Assembly: GCA_040754425.1 (NCBI GenBank)
Contig: JBFMCR010000032.1
Location: 21,015-85,014 of the forward strand
Origin: UBA6918 sp040754425
GTDB taxonomy: Bacteria; Pseudomonadota; Gammaproteobacteria; Burkholderiales; Thiobacillaceae
Length of the DNA stretch: 64,000 nt
Direction: 5' to 3'
The notes below the pieces were generated by a model, which saw nothing but the letters and a program-made list of their open reading frames with translations, did no database searches and was not told the origin of the DNA. The translations under genes were made by a program, and so were the position numbers. Position 1 is the first letter of the stretch. Every line of letters starts with the position of its first letter. Of the stretch, positions 45,645 to 53,339 are shown piece after piece.

Positions 45645-46180
45645 AGCGGCTGCTGGCCATCAGCAGCCTGATCGACAGCCTCAACGAGCGCATCGGCCGC
45701 CTCGTCATGTGGGGCGTGCTCGTCGCCACCCTGGTCGCCAGCGGCAATGCACTCGCCAAGCATTTCCTGGGACAGGGCTCCAACGCCTGGCTGGAGGCGC
45801 AGTGGTATCTGTTCGGCGCGCTGTTTCTCTTGGGTGCCGGCTACACCCTCAAGCACAACGGCCACGTGCGCATCGACGTCATCCACCAGCGCCTGTCCGA
45901 TAGAACGCGGGCCTGGATCGATCTTTTCGGCGGCCTCTTGCTCCTGCTGCCTTTCGCCGGCCTGCTCGCCTGGTTGTCATGGCCGCTGTTCGCGGAATCC
46001 TGGCGCATCAACGAAATGTCGCCGGATGCCGGCGGCCTCGCGCGCTGGCCAATCAAACTCATGTTGCCGCTCGGTTTCGGCCTTTTGTTCCTGCAGGGCG
46101 TGTCGGAAACCATCAAGCGCATCGGCGTGCTGCGCGGCGTCTATCCGCCCGTCGATGAAAAGCCGATGGAAGAAGTATGA
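45641..46180 (+). CDS. dctQ: TRAP transporter small permease (DctQ)
   Basis: 179 residues with four transmembrane helices and the DctQ signature LEAQWYLFGALFLLGAGYTL. The start is GTG at 45641, overlapping the tesA stop. It forms the small membrane part of a tripartite sodium-driven periplasmic transporter. It overlaps dctM by 4 bp (ATGA). The binding protein is encoded in convergent orientation downstream, so the transporter is complete. Confidence 0.93.
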   Translation: MKRLLAISSLIDSLNERIGRLVMWGVLVATLVASGNALAKHFLGQGSNAWLEAQWYLFGALFLLGAGYTLKHNGHVRIDVIHQRLSDRTRAWIDLFGGLLLLLPFAGLLAWLSWPLFAESWRINEMSPDAGGLARWPIKLMLPLGFGLLFLQGVSETIKRIGVLRGVYPPVDEKPMEEV

Positions 46181-47574
46181 GCGAATTCCTCGCGCCGCTC
46201 ATGTTCGCAAGCCTGGTGGCGTTCCTGCTGCTGGGCTATCCGGTGGCGTTTTCATTGGCGGCAAACGGCCTCTTGTTCGCCTTCATCGGCGTCAAAACCG
46301 GGCTGTTCGATTTCGCGCTCCTGCAGGCGCTGCCCGAGCGTGTGTTCGGCGTCGCCGCCAACCAGACCCTGCTGGCGATTCCCTTCTTCACCTTCATGGG
46401 CCTGATGCTGGAACGCTCGGGCATGGCCGAGGAACTGCTCGACACCCTCGGCCAGCTGTTCGGCCGCGTGCGCGGCGGTCTCGCCTATGCGGTGATCTTC
46501 GTCGGCGCCCTGCTCGCCGCGACCACCGGCGTGGTGGCGGCGTCGGTCATCGCCATGGGCCTGATCTCTCTTCCGATCATGCTGCGCTACGGCTACGACA
46601 GGCGCCTCGCTTCCGGCGTCATCGTCGCCTCCGGCACGCTGGCGCAGATCATTCCGCCCAGCCTCGTGCTCATCGTGCTCGCCGACCAGATGGGCGCCTC
46701 GGTGGGCGACATGTACCAGGGCGCCCTGCTGCCCGGCCTCGGCCTGGTGCTGATGTTCGCGCTGCTGGTGCTGGTCGTCTCCATTTTCAGGCCTGCCGCC
46801 ATGCCGGCGCTGCCGGCCTCCGCGCGTACCCTGTCGCATTCCCAGCTGACGCTGCGCGTCTTCACCACCCTGATCCCGCCGCTTACGCTGATGTTCCTGG
46901 TGCTGGGCACCATCTTCCTCGGCATCGCCACCCCCACCGAGGGCGGCGCCATGGGCGCGGCCGGCGCACTGCTGCTGGCATTGGCCAAGGGCAGGCTGAA
47001 AAGCGACACGCTCAAGCAGTCGATGGATTCCACGCTCAGGCTCACCAGCTTCGTGATCTTCATCCTCATCGGCTCCACCGTGTTTGCCCTCGCCTTCCGC
47101 GGCCTCAACGGTGACCTCTGGGTGGAAGGCCTGTTCGAACACCTGCCCGGCGGCGTCATCGGCTTCCTCATCGCGGTGAACCTCCTGGTCTTCCTGCTCG
47201 CCTTCTTCCTCGACTTCTTCGAAATCGCCTTCATCGTGGTGCCGCTGCTGATGCCGATCGCGCTCAAACTCGGCATCGATCCCATCTGGTTCGGCGTCAT
47301 GCTCGCAGTCAACATGCAGACCGCGTTCCTGCACCCGCCCTTCGGCTTCAGCCTGTTCTATCTCAAGAGCGTGGCCCCGCCCGAGATCAAAACCACCGAC
47401 ATCTACTGGGGCGCGATTCCCTTCCTGATGATCCAGCTGGTGATGGTGGCCATGGTGATCGCCTTCCCGGAACTGGTCGGCCATCACGCCGAAGCCATGT
47501 CCGGCGGCGTGATCGACATCCCCATGGAGTCGGACGAATACGGCGACTATTTCCTGCCGCGAGAATGGCGATAG
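46177..47574 (+). CDS. dctM: TRAP transporter large permease (DctM)
   Basis: 465 residues with about 12-13 hydrophobic segments. DctM motifs: LALIPFFTFMGLMLERSGMA-like region AIPFFTFMGLMLERSG, GTLAQIIPPSLVLIVLADQM and TPTEGGAMGAAGALL. It carries the elevator-type transport domain. The C-terminal extension of ~25 polar residues (EAMSGGVIDIPMESDEYGDY) is seen in some members. Partner of dctQ and, by function, of dctP downstream. Confidence 0.95.
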   Translation: MSEFLAPLMFASLVAFLLLGYPVAFSLAANGLLFAFIGVKTGLFDFALLQALPERVFGVAANQTLLAIPFFTFMGLMLERSGMAEELLDTLGQLFGRVRGGLAYAVIFVGALLAATTGVVAASVIAMGLISLPIMLRYGYDRRLASGVIVASGTLAQIIPPSLVLIVLADQMGASVGDMYQGALLPGLGLVLMFALLVLVVSIFRPAAMPALPASARTLSHSQLTLRVFTTLIPPLTLMFLVLGTIFLGIATPTEGGAMGAAGALLLALAKGRLKSDTLKQSMDSTLRLTSFVIFILIGSTVFALAFRGLNGDLWVEGLFEHLPGGVIGFLIAVNLLVFLLAFFLDFFEIAFIVVPLLMPIALKLGIDPIWFGVMLAVNMQTAFLHPPFGFSLFYLKSVAPPEIKTTDIYWGAIPFLMIQLVMVAMVIAFPELVGHHAEAMSGGVIDIPMESDEYGDYFLPREWR

Positions 47575-47619
47575 GGTTCGGGGAAACGCCTGCGGACAGG
47601 ATTTGCCGCGAACAGGTTT

Positions 47620-48693
47620 CTATTTCACATAGTAGTTGAAGTTCTGGTACGGCGCCTCGGCGATCTTGAACCACTGGCTCTGCAGGTCGCGGAAAGGCTT
47701 CCAGCTGTCGTACAGGGTCTTGAACACCGGGTTCTTGCCGGCTTCCTCGGCGTAGATTTCGAAGGCGGTGCGGCGCGCGGCGAGCATGACGTCCTTGGGA
47801 TAGGCATGCAGCTTGGCGCCGGCTCGCACCAGGCGCATCAGCGCCGGCGGGTTCTTGGCGTCGTAGTCGGCCAGCATGCGCAGGTTGGCTTCGGCGGTAG
47901 CCGCCTGCAGCGCGGCCTGATAGGGCTCGGGTAGCGCGTTCCATTTCTGGCGGTTGAACAGGAAGGAGAGCTGCGGGCCGCCTTCCCACCAGCCGGGATA
48001 GTAGTAATGCCTGGCGATGCGATGAAAGCCGAGCTTCTCGTCGTCGTAGGGCCCCACCCATTCGGCGGCGTCGAGCGCGCCGCGTTCCAGCGCAGGATAG
48101 ATGTCGGGGCCCGGCAGGGTCTGCGGCACGCCGCCCAGTTTGGCGATGATCTTGCCGCCCAGGCCGGGGATGCGCATTTTCAAGCCGCGCAGGTCGGCCA
48201 GCGTCTTGATCTCGCGGCGGAACCAGCCGCCCATCTGCGCGCCGGTGTTGCCGCCGGGGAACTGCACGATGTTGTATTCGTCATAAAGATCGCGCAGCAG
48301 CTCGAGTCCGCCGCCGGAATACATCCAGGCATTCTGCTGCCGCGCCGTCAATCCAAACGGCAGGGCAGTGTCGAAGGCGAAAGCCATGTTCTTGCCGACA
48401 TAGTAGTAGCCGGCGGTATGCCCGGCTTCCACCGTGCCGGCCTGCACCGCATCCAGCACCTGCAGGCCCGGCACCAGTTCGCCGGACGGGAAGACGCGAA
48501 TCCTGAAACGGCCGCCGGTGATCTGCGCCACGCGCCTGGCCATGGTTTCTGCCGCGCCGTAAATGGTGTCGAGGCTTTTGGGAAAGCTGGAGACAAGGCG
48601 CCAGCCGATCTCGGGCAGTTCCTTGGCCGCCGCCGGCAGTGCGCCCGCGAACAGGCCTGCCGTGGCGCCCTTGATGAAGTCTCTTCTGGACAT
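47620..48693 (-). CDS. dctP: TRAP transporter substrate-binding protein (DctP), Tat-exported
   Basis: 357 residues from ATG 48693 with GGGGAG upstream. N-terminus MSRRDFIKGATAGLFAGALP is a twin-arginine signal. The ligand-binding signature is ALERGALDAAEWVGPYDDEK, and GWWEGGPQLSFLFN resembles the TakP-like group that binds 2-oxo acids or lactate through an Asp/Glu and metal; substrate is inferred. Unusually it is convergent with dctQM, so it is expressed from its own promoter; a TATAAT lies at 48725-48720. A terminator just upstream insulates it from the 49-kb gene. Confidence 0.92.
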   Translation of the reverse strand: MSRRDFIKGATAGLFAGALPAAAKELPEIGWRLVSSFPKSLDTIYGAAETMARRVAQITGGRFRIRVFPSGELVPGLQVLDAVQAGTVEAGHTAGYYYVGKNMAFAFDTALPFGLTARQQNAWMYSGGGLELLRDLYDEYNIVQFPGGNTGAQMGGWFRREIKTLADLRGLKMRIPGLGGKIIAKLGGVPQTLPGPDIYPALERGALDAAEWVGPYDDEKLGFHRIARHYYYPGWWEGGPQLSFLFNRQKWNALPEPYQAALQAATAEANLRMLADYDAKNPPALMRLVRAGAKLHAYPKDVMLAARRTAFEIYAEEAGKNPVFKTLYDSWKPFRDLQSQWFKIAEAPYQNFNYYVK

Positions 48694-48719
48694 CGTCACT
48701 CCCCTTTTCTGTTCGGGGA

Positions 48720-48725
48720 ATTATA
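48720..48725 (-). promoter_or_regulatory. dctP -10 hexamer
   Basis: TATAAT on the minus strand, 26 nt before the dctP ATG. No good -35 is seen because the upstream stretch is the terminator stem. It would give a very short leader. Confidence 0.45.
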
Positions 48726-48735
48726 AGGCCGGCAG

Positions 48736-48761
48736 CAAAAAGGGCGGCTTGCGCCGCCCTT
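48736..48761 (-). terminator. Rho-independent terminator before dctP
   Basis: On the minus strand AAGGGCGGC, loop GCAA, GCCGCCCTT followed by TTTT: 9 bp stem and a T-run. It ends transcription from the 49-kb gene before dctP. Confidence 0.82.
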
Positions 48762-48789
48762 GGGATCGTGTTGGTCGTATTTATTCAAT

Positions 48790-48893
48790 AGTCGTCATTG
48801 CGAAGAGGCGTAGCCGACGCGGCAATCCAGTCAAACTCGGCTTGGCCTTACTCAACTGGATCGCCACGGCCCTGCGGGCCTCGCGATGACGAT
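48790..48893. repeat. GTCATTGCGA-type dispersed repeat
   Basis: Starts GTCATTGCGAAGAGGCG and CGCGGCAATCCAG, ends with the inverted unit GGATCGCCACGG...CCTCGCGATGAC. Same unit pair as at 44.9, 57.9-58.3 and 61.1-61.9 kb. Confidence 0.75.
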
Positions 48894-48902
48894 TCAGGCA
48901 CC

Positions 48903-48963
48903 TACGCCGCCTTGGCGTACTTCTCCTTCACCGCGCGCGCTTGTGCCGCTTCTTCCGGGCTGT
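48903..48963. repeat. 61-bp direct repeat, copy 1 (distal)
   Basis: Identical over 61 bp to 49058-49118, the 3' end of the gene at 49057-49512. Between the copies lies DNA with a hairpin and a partly similar coding remnant (GLWNSPEEAAQ versus AYSPEEAAQ). It appears to be a fossil duplication of the gene end. Confidence 0.85.
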
Positions 48964-49014
48964 TCCACAGCCCGGTGCGGCGAAAGAGAGCGTTCTGGTG
49001 TCGGCCGCTGCGCT

Positions 49015-49037
49015 TAACCTGGCCTTGGGCCAGGTTA
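49015..49037 (-). terminator. Hairpin with 10-bp perfect stem after the 49-kb gene
   Basis: TAACCTGGCC / GGCCAGGTTA with a 3-nt loop, 20 nt past the gene stop. There is no T-run, so terminator function is uncertain. Confidence 0.45.
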
Positions 49038-49056
49038 GCCTCCCCCAAACGGCAAC

Positions 49057-49512
49057 TTACGCCGCCTTGGCGTACTTCTCCTTCACCGCGCGCGCTTGTG
49101 CCGCTTCTTCCGGGCTGTAGGCCTTGCCGCTCCAGAGCATTGTGTAGGCGATTTCCTCGTTGCCGTTTTCGCACAGTTCCAGCACTTGTTTGAACAGGGG
49201 CTGGAAGGTTTCGGAGCGGTGCGACTGTTCGTGCTGCTCGAAGGACTGCCAGAAGGTGACGATCAGCGCTTCCCTGCCGGCGAGCGGGCTTTCCACCGCC
49301 TGGCCGACGGTGGAGCCTTCGTTGGACACGGCGCCGGAGTTCAGCGCGACGAAGCCGCCGACGAAGCCGGTGTCGGAATGGTAGGTCTTGACGTTCTCGC
49401 ACAGGTAGGCGACGCGCTCCTGCAGGTCGTCCACGGTGTACTCGGGCTTGAGGATGACACGGTTGATGGTCACTACGCCGTCGGCATTGAAGCCGGGAAT
49501 CAGTCCGCTCAT
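49057..49512 (-). CDS. Small protein, possibly antibiotic-biosynthesis-monooxygenase-like fold
   Basis: 151 residues. I do not recognise the family with certainty. The segment ALIVTFWQSFEQHEQSHR followed by LFKQVLELC and the alternating strand pattern suggest an ABM-like alpha+beta barrel, a fold used by heme-degrading and quinone monooxygenases; this is a guess. GGAGAACC precedes the ATG. Its promoter overlaps a near-consensus IscR/Rrf2-type site, so expression may depend on Fe-S cluster or redox status. The last 61 bases are duplicated downstream. Confidence 0.6.
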   Translation of the reverse strand: MSGLIPGFNADGVVTINRVILKPEYTVDDLQERVAYLCENVKTYHSDTGFVGGFVALNSGAVSNEGSTVGQAVESPLAGREALIVTFWQSFEQHEQSHRSETFQPLFKQVLELCENGNEEIAYTMLWSGKAYSPEEAAQARAVKEKYAKAA

Positions 49513-49580
49513 GTTGGTTCTCCTGTCGAAAATTGAAGATAAAACACGCTTATCTATTCATAAGCGTTACAGCAATGCCT

Positions 49581-49612
49581 AATATATATACCTGAGCAAA
49601 AAAGTCAACTAT
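49581..49612 (-). promoter_or_regulatory. sigma70 promoter overlapping an IscR/Rrf2-type operator
   Basis: Minus-strand TTGACT (49608-49603) and TATATT (49586-49581) are 16 nt apart. The 25-bp site at 49588-49612 (ATACCTGAGC ... GTCAACTAT) matches the type 1 IscR consensus ATASYYGACTRWWWYAGTC plus RRSTAT at 22 of 25 positions, and covers the -35 and the spacer, so repression is expected. Regulator identity is inferred. Confidence 0.7.
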
Positions 49613-49705
49613 TTCCGCCCTGCACTCAGGGTTACTGTCCGGGTCAATTTCGGCTCCCGGCTTGGTAGAATTCACGTTTCTGCAAACCCGTCAGGTCTTT
49701 ATCCC

Positions 49706-50953
49706 ATGTTTTCCCGCAAGCAAACCCTCGCCCTCACCGACCCCGAGCTGTGGGCCGCCATCCAGAACGAAAACAAGCGCCAGGAAGAGCACATCGAGCT
49801 GATCGCGTCGGAAAACTACACCAGCCCGGCGGTCATGGAAGCCCAGGGTTCGCAGCTCACCAACAAGTACGCCGAGGGCTATCCCGGCCGCCGCTACTAC
49901 GGCGGCTGCGAGAACGTGGACATCGTCGAGCAGCTGGCCATCGACCGCGTGAAGGCGCTGTTCGGGGCGGAAGCCGCCAACGTCCAGCCCAACTCCGGCT
50001 CGCAGGCCAACCAGGCGGTGTTCATGGCCTTCCTGAAACCCGGCGACACCATCATGGGCATGAGCCTGGCCGAAGGCGGCCACCTCACCCACGGCATGGC
50101 GCTCAACATGTCCGGCAAGTGGTTCAACGTCGTGGCCTACGGCTTGAACGACAAGGAGGAAATCGACTACGACGCCATGGAAGCCAAGGCGCGCGAGCAC
50201 AAGCCGAAACTCATCATCGCCGGCGCCTCCGCCTACGCCCTGCGCATCGACTTCGAACGCTTCGCCAGAATCGCCAGGGAAATCGGCGCCATCTTCATGG
50301 TGGACATGGCGCACTACGCCGGGCTGATTGCCGCGGGCGTGTATCCGAATCCGGTGCCGCACGCCGACGTGGTCACCTCCACCACGCACAAGACCCTGAG
50401 AGGGCCCCGCGGCGGCATCATATTGATGCGCGCCGAGCACGAGAAGGCCATCAACTCCGCCATCTTCCCGGGACTTCAGGGCGGCCCGCTCGAACACGTC
50501 ATCGCCGGCAAGGCCGTGGCCTTCAGGGAAGCGGCCGGCAAGGAATTCAAGCACTACCAGCAACAGGTCATCGACAATGCCCTGGTCATGTGCAAGGTGC
50601 TGCAGGAACGCGGCCTGCGCATCGTCTCCGGCCGCACCGAAAGCCACATGTTCCTGGTAGACCTGCGCGCCAAGAACATCACCGGCAAGGACGCCGAAGC
50701 CGCGCTCGGCCGCGCCCACATCACGGTCAACAAGAACGCCATCCCCAACGACCCGCAAAAGCCCTTCGTCACCAGCGGCATCCGCATCGGCACCCCGGCC
50801 ATGACCACGCGCGGCTTCAAGGAAATCGAAGCCGAACTGCTCGCCAACCTCATCGCCGACGTGCTGGATGCGCCCAATGACGAAAGCGTGATCGAGCGCG
50901 TGAAGGGCGAAGTGGCGAAGCTGACTTCAAAATTCCCTGTCTACGGAAAATGA
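49706..50953 (+). CDS. glyA: Serine hydroxymethyltransferase
   Basis: 415 residues, standard. PLP enzyme converting serine plus tetrahydrofolate to glycine plus methylene-THF. Marks: LIASENYTSPAVMEAQGS, GYPGRRYYGGCENVD, GSQANQAVFMAFLKPGDTIM, and the PLP lysine in TSTTHKTLRGPRGG. Upstream DNA has a TAGAAT that could be a -10. In many betaproteobacteria nrdR follows directly; here a 418-bp element lies between them. Confidence 0.97.
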   Translation: MFSRKQTLALTDPELWAAIQNENKRQEEHIELIASENYTSPAVMEAQGSQLTNKYAEGYPGRRYYGGCENVDIVEQLAIDRVKALFGAEAANVQPNSGSQANQAVFMAFLKPGDTIMGMSLAEGGHLTHGMALNMSGKWFNVVAYGLNDKEEIDYDAMEAKAREHKPKLIIAGASAYALRIDFERFARIAREIGAIFMVDMAHYAGLIAAGVYPNPVPHADVVTSTTHKTLRGPRGGIILMRAEHEKAINSAIFPGLQGGPLEHVIAGKAVAFREAAGKEFKHYQQQVIDNALVMCKVLQERGLRIVSGRTESHMFLVDLRAKNITGKDAEAALGRAHITVNKNAIPNDPQKPFVTSGIRIGTPAMTTRGFKEIEAELLANLIADVLDAPNDESVIERVKGEVAKLTSKFPVYGK

Positions 50954-50955
50954 CA

Positions 50956-51373
50956 GTGAAGGGGGAAGGGTGAAGGGGGAAGGGTATTGAAGCGCAATCA
51001 CCGTTCCCTCAATGCCTGGCAGCAGGCGATGGAACTCGTGGTTGCCGTTTACCAGGCCACTTCAAAATTTCCCCAGAACGAACAATATGGATTAACCAGC
51101 CAACTGCGGCGTGCAGCGGTGTCAGTGCCTGCCAATATCGCCGAAGGGGCTGCGCGAAATGGAAGCAAGGAATTTCTGCACTTCCTTGGCATTGCAATCG
51201 GTTCGTTGTCTGAACTGGATACTCTAATCGACCTCTCCAGACAACTTGGCTATCTGGAAAACACGGAGGAGCTTAACGGGAAGATCGATGATGTAGGTGG
51301 GCTGGTAATGGGACTTGCGTCGTCCATACGCCGTAAACTCTAAACCCTTCCCCCTTCACCCTTCCCCCTTCAC
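50956..51373. mobile_element. 418-bp element with 29-bp perfect inverted repeats carrying a four-helix-bundle gene
   Basis: The left end (50956-50984) is GTGAAGGGGGAAGGGTGAAG followed by GGGGAAGGG; the right end (51345-51373) is its exact reverse complement, 29 of 29. The ends are tandem repeats of GTGAAGGGGGAAGGG. The element begins 3 nt after the glyA stop codon and ends 2 nt before the nrdR ATG, so it fills the whole gap. It carries one gene on the plus strand. Mobility is inferred from the perfect ends and from related arms elsewhere in the window. Confidence 0.72.
50987..51343 (+). CDS. Four-helix bundle protein (S23 / 23S rRNA intervening-sequence type)
   Basis: 118 residues from TTG 50987 (MKRNHRSLNAWQQAMELVVA); the frame is closed just upstream, so TTG is the only start that keeps the conserved N-terminus. 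Conserved SQLRRAAVSVPANIAEGAAR and KEFLHFLGIAIGSLSELDTL identify the family (TIGR02436), which includes proteins encoded in 23S rRNA intervening sequences and the Avd accessory protein of diversity-generating retroelements. They bind nucleic acid as pentamers. The GGGGGAAGGG of the repeat arm can act as its ribosome site. No rRNA or reverse transcriptase is nearby. Confidence 0.9.
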   Translation: MKRNHRSLNAWQQAMELVVAVYQATSKFPQNEQYGLTSQLRRAAVSVPANIAEGAARNGSKEFLHFLGIAIGSLSELDTLIDLSRQLGYLENTEELNGKIDDVGGLVMGLASSIRRKL

Positions 51374-51375
51374 CT

Positions 51376-51858
51376 ATGAAATGTCCTTTCTGTGGGCATC
51401 TGGACACCCAGGTCATCGACTCGCGCGTGAACGAAGCCGGCGACACCATCCGCCGCCGTCGCCGCTGCCTGGCCTGCGAGAAGCGCTTCACCACCTTCGA
51501 GACGGCGGACATCCGGCTGCCGCAGATCATCAAGAGCAACGGCACGCGCGAGGAGTTTTCCGAGGCCAAGCTATCCGAAGGCTTCCGCCGCGCGCTGCAC
51601 AAGCGGCCCGTGCCGACCGAGCTGGTGGACGAGGCCATACAGCGCATCCGCCAGAAGCTCCTGAGCCTGGGCGAGCGCGAAATCCCTTCGCGCCAGCTGG
51701 GCGAATTGGTGATGCAGGAACTCAAGCGCCTGGACAAAGTGGCCTACATCCGCTTCGCCTCGGTGTACAAGAGCTTCCAGGATGCGGAAGACTTCCGCGA
51801 TGCGCTGAAGGACCTGGAGAAAACCCCGGCGCCCGGCGTGGACGATCTGTTCAAGTAA
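51376..51858 (+). CDS. nrdR: Transcriptional repressor NrdR
   Basis: 160 residues. Zinc ribbon CPFCGHLDTQVIDSR...RRCLACEKRF followed by an ATP-cone domain. It represses ribonucleotide reductase genes when dATP is high; class III nrdDG in this window may be a target. No ribosome site of its own is visible because the repeat arm ends 2 nt before the ATG. Normally directly downstream of glyA. Confidence 0.96.
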   Translation: MKCPFCGHLDTQVIDSRVNEAGDTIRRRRRCLACEKRFTTFETADIRLPQIIKSNGTREEFSEAKLSEGFRRALHKRPVPTELVDEAIQRIRQKLLSLGEREIPSRQLGELVMQELKRLDKVAYIRFASVYKSFQDAEDFRDALKDLEKTPAPGVDDLFK

Positions 51859-51872
51859 ACCGGGAAAACCTT

Positions 51873-52016
51873 TCAACGCAGAGGTGCTGAGAAGATCGAA
51901 AAAAATTTACAGGGAGGTTCAGGGAGGCAAGGGAGGGAAATACAGGTTTACACCCTTAACCTCTCATGCCTCCCTGTTAATGCCTTTCTCCGCGTCTCCG
52001 CGTCTCTGCGTTCAAT
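51873..52016. repeat. Nested inverted repeat element (outer CGCAGAG, inner GGGAGG), nrdR/ribD gap
   Basis: Outer arms CAACGCAGAGGTGCTGAGAA (51874) against CTCCGCGTCTCTGCGTTCAA type sequence (51985-52014). Inner arms ACAGGGAGGTTCAGGGAGGC (51909) against GCCTCCCTGTTAA (51968-51980). Same plan as at 14.9 kb. Confidence 0.68.
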
Positions 52017-52029
52017 ATAAAATTTGGAA

Positions 52030-53142
52030 ATGTCTTTCACGGCCGACGACCACCTCTACATGGCGCGTGCCCTGCAGCTTGCGGCGCGCGGCATCAATTC
52101 CACCTCGCCCAACCCGCGCGTGGGCTGCGTCATCGTCAAGGACGGAAAAATCATCGGCGAAGGCTGGCACCGCAAGGCCGGCGAACCGCATGCGGAAATC
52201 CACGCGCTCATGGAAGCTGGCATGGCCGCGCAAGGCGCCACCGTCTACGTCAGCCTGGAACCCTGCTCTCACCACGGCCGCACCCCGCCCTGCGCCGATG
52301 CGCTGGTCGGCGCCGGCGTAGCCAGGGTCGTCGCCGCCGCGCAGGACCCCAATCCGAATGTTTCCGGCAACGGACTCGCACGCCTGAAAGCGGCCGGCAT
52401 CGCCGTCGAGTGCGGATTGATGGAAGGCGAGGCGCGCGAACTCAACGAAGGCTTCTTCAAGCGCATGGTGCTCGGCCACCCATTGGTGCGCATCAAGACC
52501 GCCTCCTCGCTCGACGGCAGGACTGCGCTGTCCTCCGGCGAATCCAAATGGATCACCGGCGAAGCGGCGCGTCATGATGTGCACAAACTGCGCGCGCGTT
52601 CCTGCGCCATCCTCACCGGCATCGAAACCGTGCTGGCGGACAATCCGCAGATGAACGTGCGCCTCGACGCAGCGCGTCCATCAAATGCAACCGAGACCGT
52701 GCGCCAGCCGATCAAGGTGATCGTCGATTCCAGCCTGCGCACGCCGGCGGACGCTGCGATTCTGCAAGGCGCGAAAACCATCGTCGCCTGCGCCGCGCCG
52801 GACACGAAAAAAGCCGCGGCGCTGGAAGCCGCCGGCGCGGAAATCCTCTGCCTGCCCGGCGCCGACGGCAGGGTCGATCTAAATGCGCTGCTCTCGCGCC
52901 TGGCGCAAAAAGGGGTCAACGAACTGATGACCGAAGCCGGGCCAAGACTGAACGGCGCACTCATCGCCGCAGGACTCGCCGACGAATGGGTGCAGTATGT
53001 CGCGCCCTGCGTGCTGGGTTCCGCCGCGCGGCCGCTGTTCGAACTCGATGAGCCCGCATCCATGCAGGAACGCCTCAACTGGAAACTCGCCGACCAGCGC
53101 ATGCTGGGCGCCGACCTGCGCCTGACCTGGCGCAGGGCTTGA
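52030..53142 (+). CDS. ribD: Bifunctional riboflavin biosynthesis deaminase/reductase RibD
   Basis: 370 residues from ATG 52030. The N-terminal deaminase (residues 1-145) has the zinc site HAEIHALMEAG and EPCSHHGRTPPC; the C-terminal reductase (residues 150-365) has SSLDGRTALSSGESKWITG. It makes 5-amino-6-ribitylaminouracil phosphate in riboflavin synthesis. It follows glyA and nrdR in the usual order, but both gaps hold repeat elements. No ribosome site is obvious near the ATG. Confidence 0.95.
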   Translation: MSFTADDHLYMARALQLAARGINSTSPNPRVGCVIVKDGKIIGEGWHRKAGEPHAEIHALMEAGMAAQGATVYVSLEPCSHHGRTPPCADALVGAGVARVVAAAQDPNPNVSGNGLARLKAAGIAVECGLMEGEARELNEGFFKRMVLGHPLVRIKTASSLDGRTALSSGESKWITGEAARHDVHKLRARSCAILTGIETVLADNPQMNVRLDAARPSNATETVRQPIKVIVDSSLRTPADAAILQGAKTIVACAAPDTKKAAALEAAGAEILCLPGADGRVDLNALLSRLAQKGVNELMTEAGPRLNGALIAAGLADEWVQYVAPCVLGSAARPLFELDEPASMQERLNWKLADQRMLGADLRLTWRRA

Positions 53143-53156
53143 GTTGATTCACCCAA

Positions 53157-53293
53157 GGCGCCCTCATCCGGCGCTGCGCGCCACCTTCTCCCCGAGGGAG
53201 AAGGGAATATAAACCCCTCTCCCTCGGGGGCGAGACGGGGGCTTCGCGGAGCATGCTTCGCGCCCTGCAAGGGAGGGGAGGGGTGAGGGCGCT
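53157..53293. repeat. Inverted repeat element between ribD and the methyltransferase gene
   Basis: Ends GGCGCCCTCATCC (53157-53169) and GGGTGAGGGCGCT (53281-53293) are inverted, 11 of 13. Inside are the perfect hairpin CCTTCTCCC-CGA-GGGAGAAGG (53184-53204) and a CTCCCTCGGGGGCGAG region. It resembles a common type of dispersed bacterial CCCTCxCCC repeat. Confidence 0.6.
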
Positions 53294-53339
53294 ATCAGCA
53301 ATTTATCAATGATCGAAACACGGCCTGAGGTATAGTTTC

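Noticed and set aside
50956..51373. Four-helix-bundle gene as part of a 23S rRNA intervening sequence or a diversity-generating retroelement
   Set aside because: No rRNA, reverse transcriptase or variable/template repeats are present nearby.
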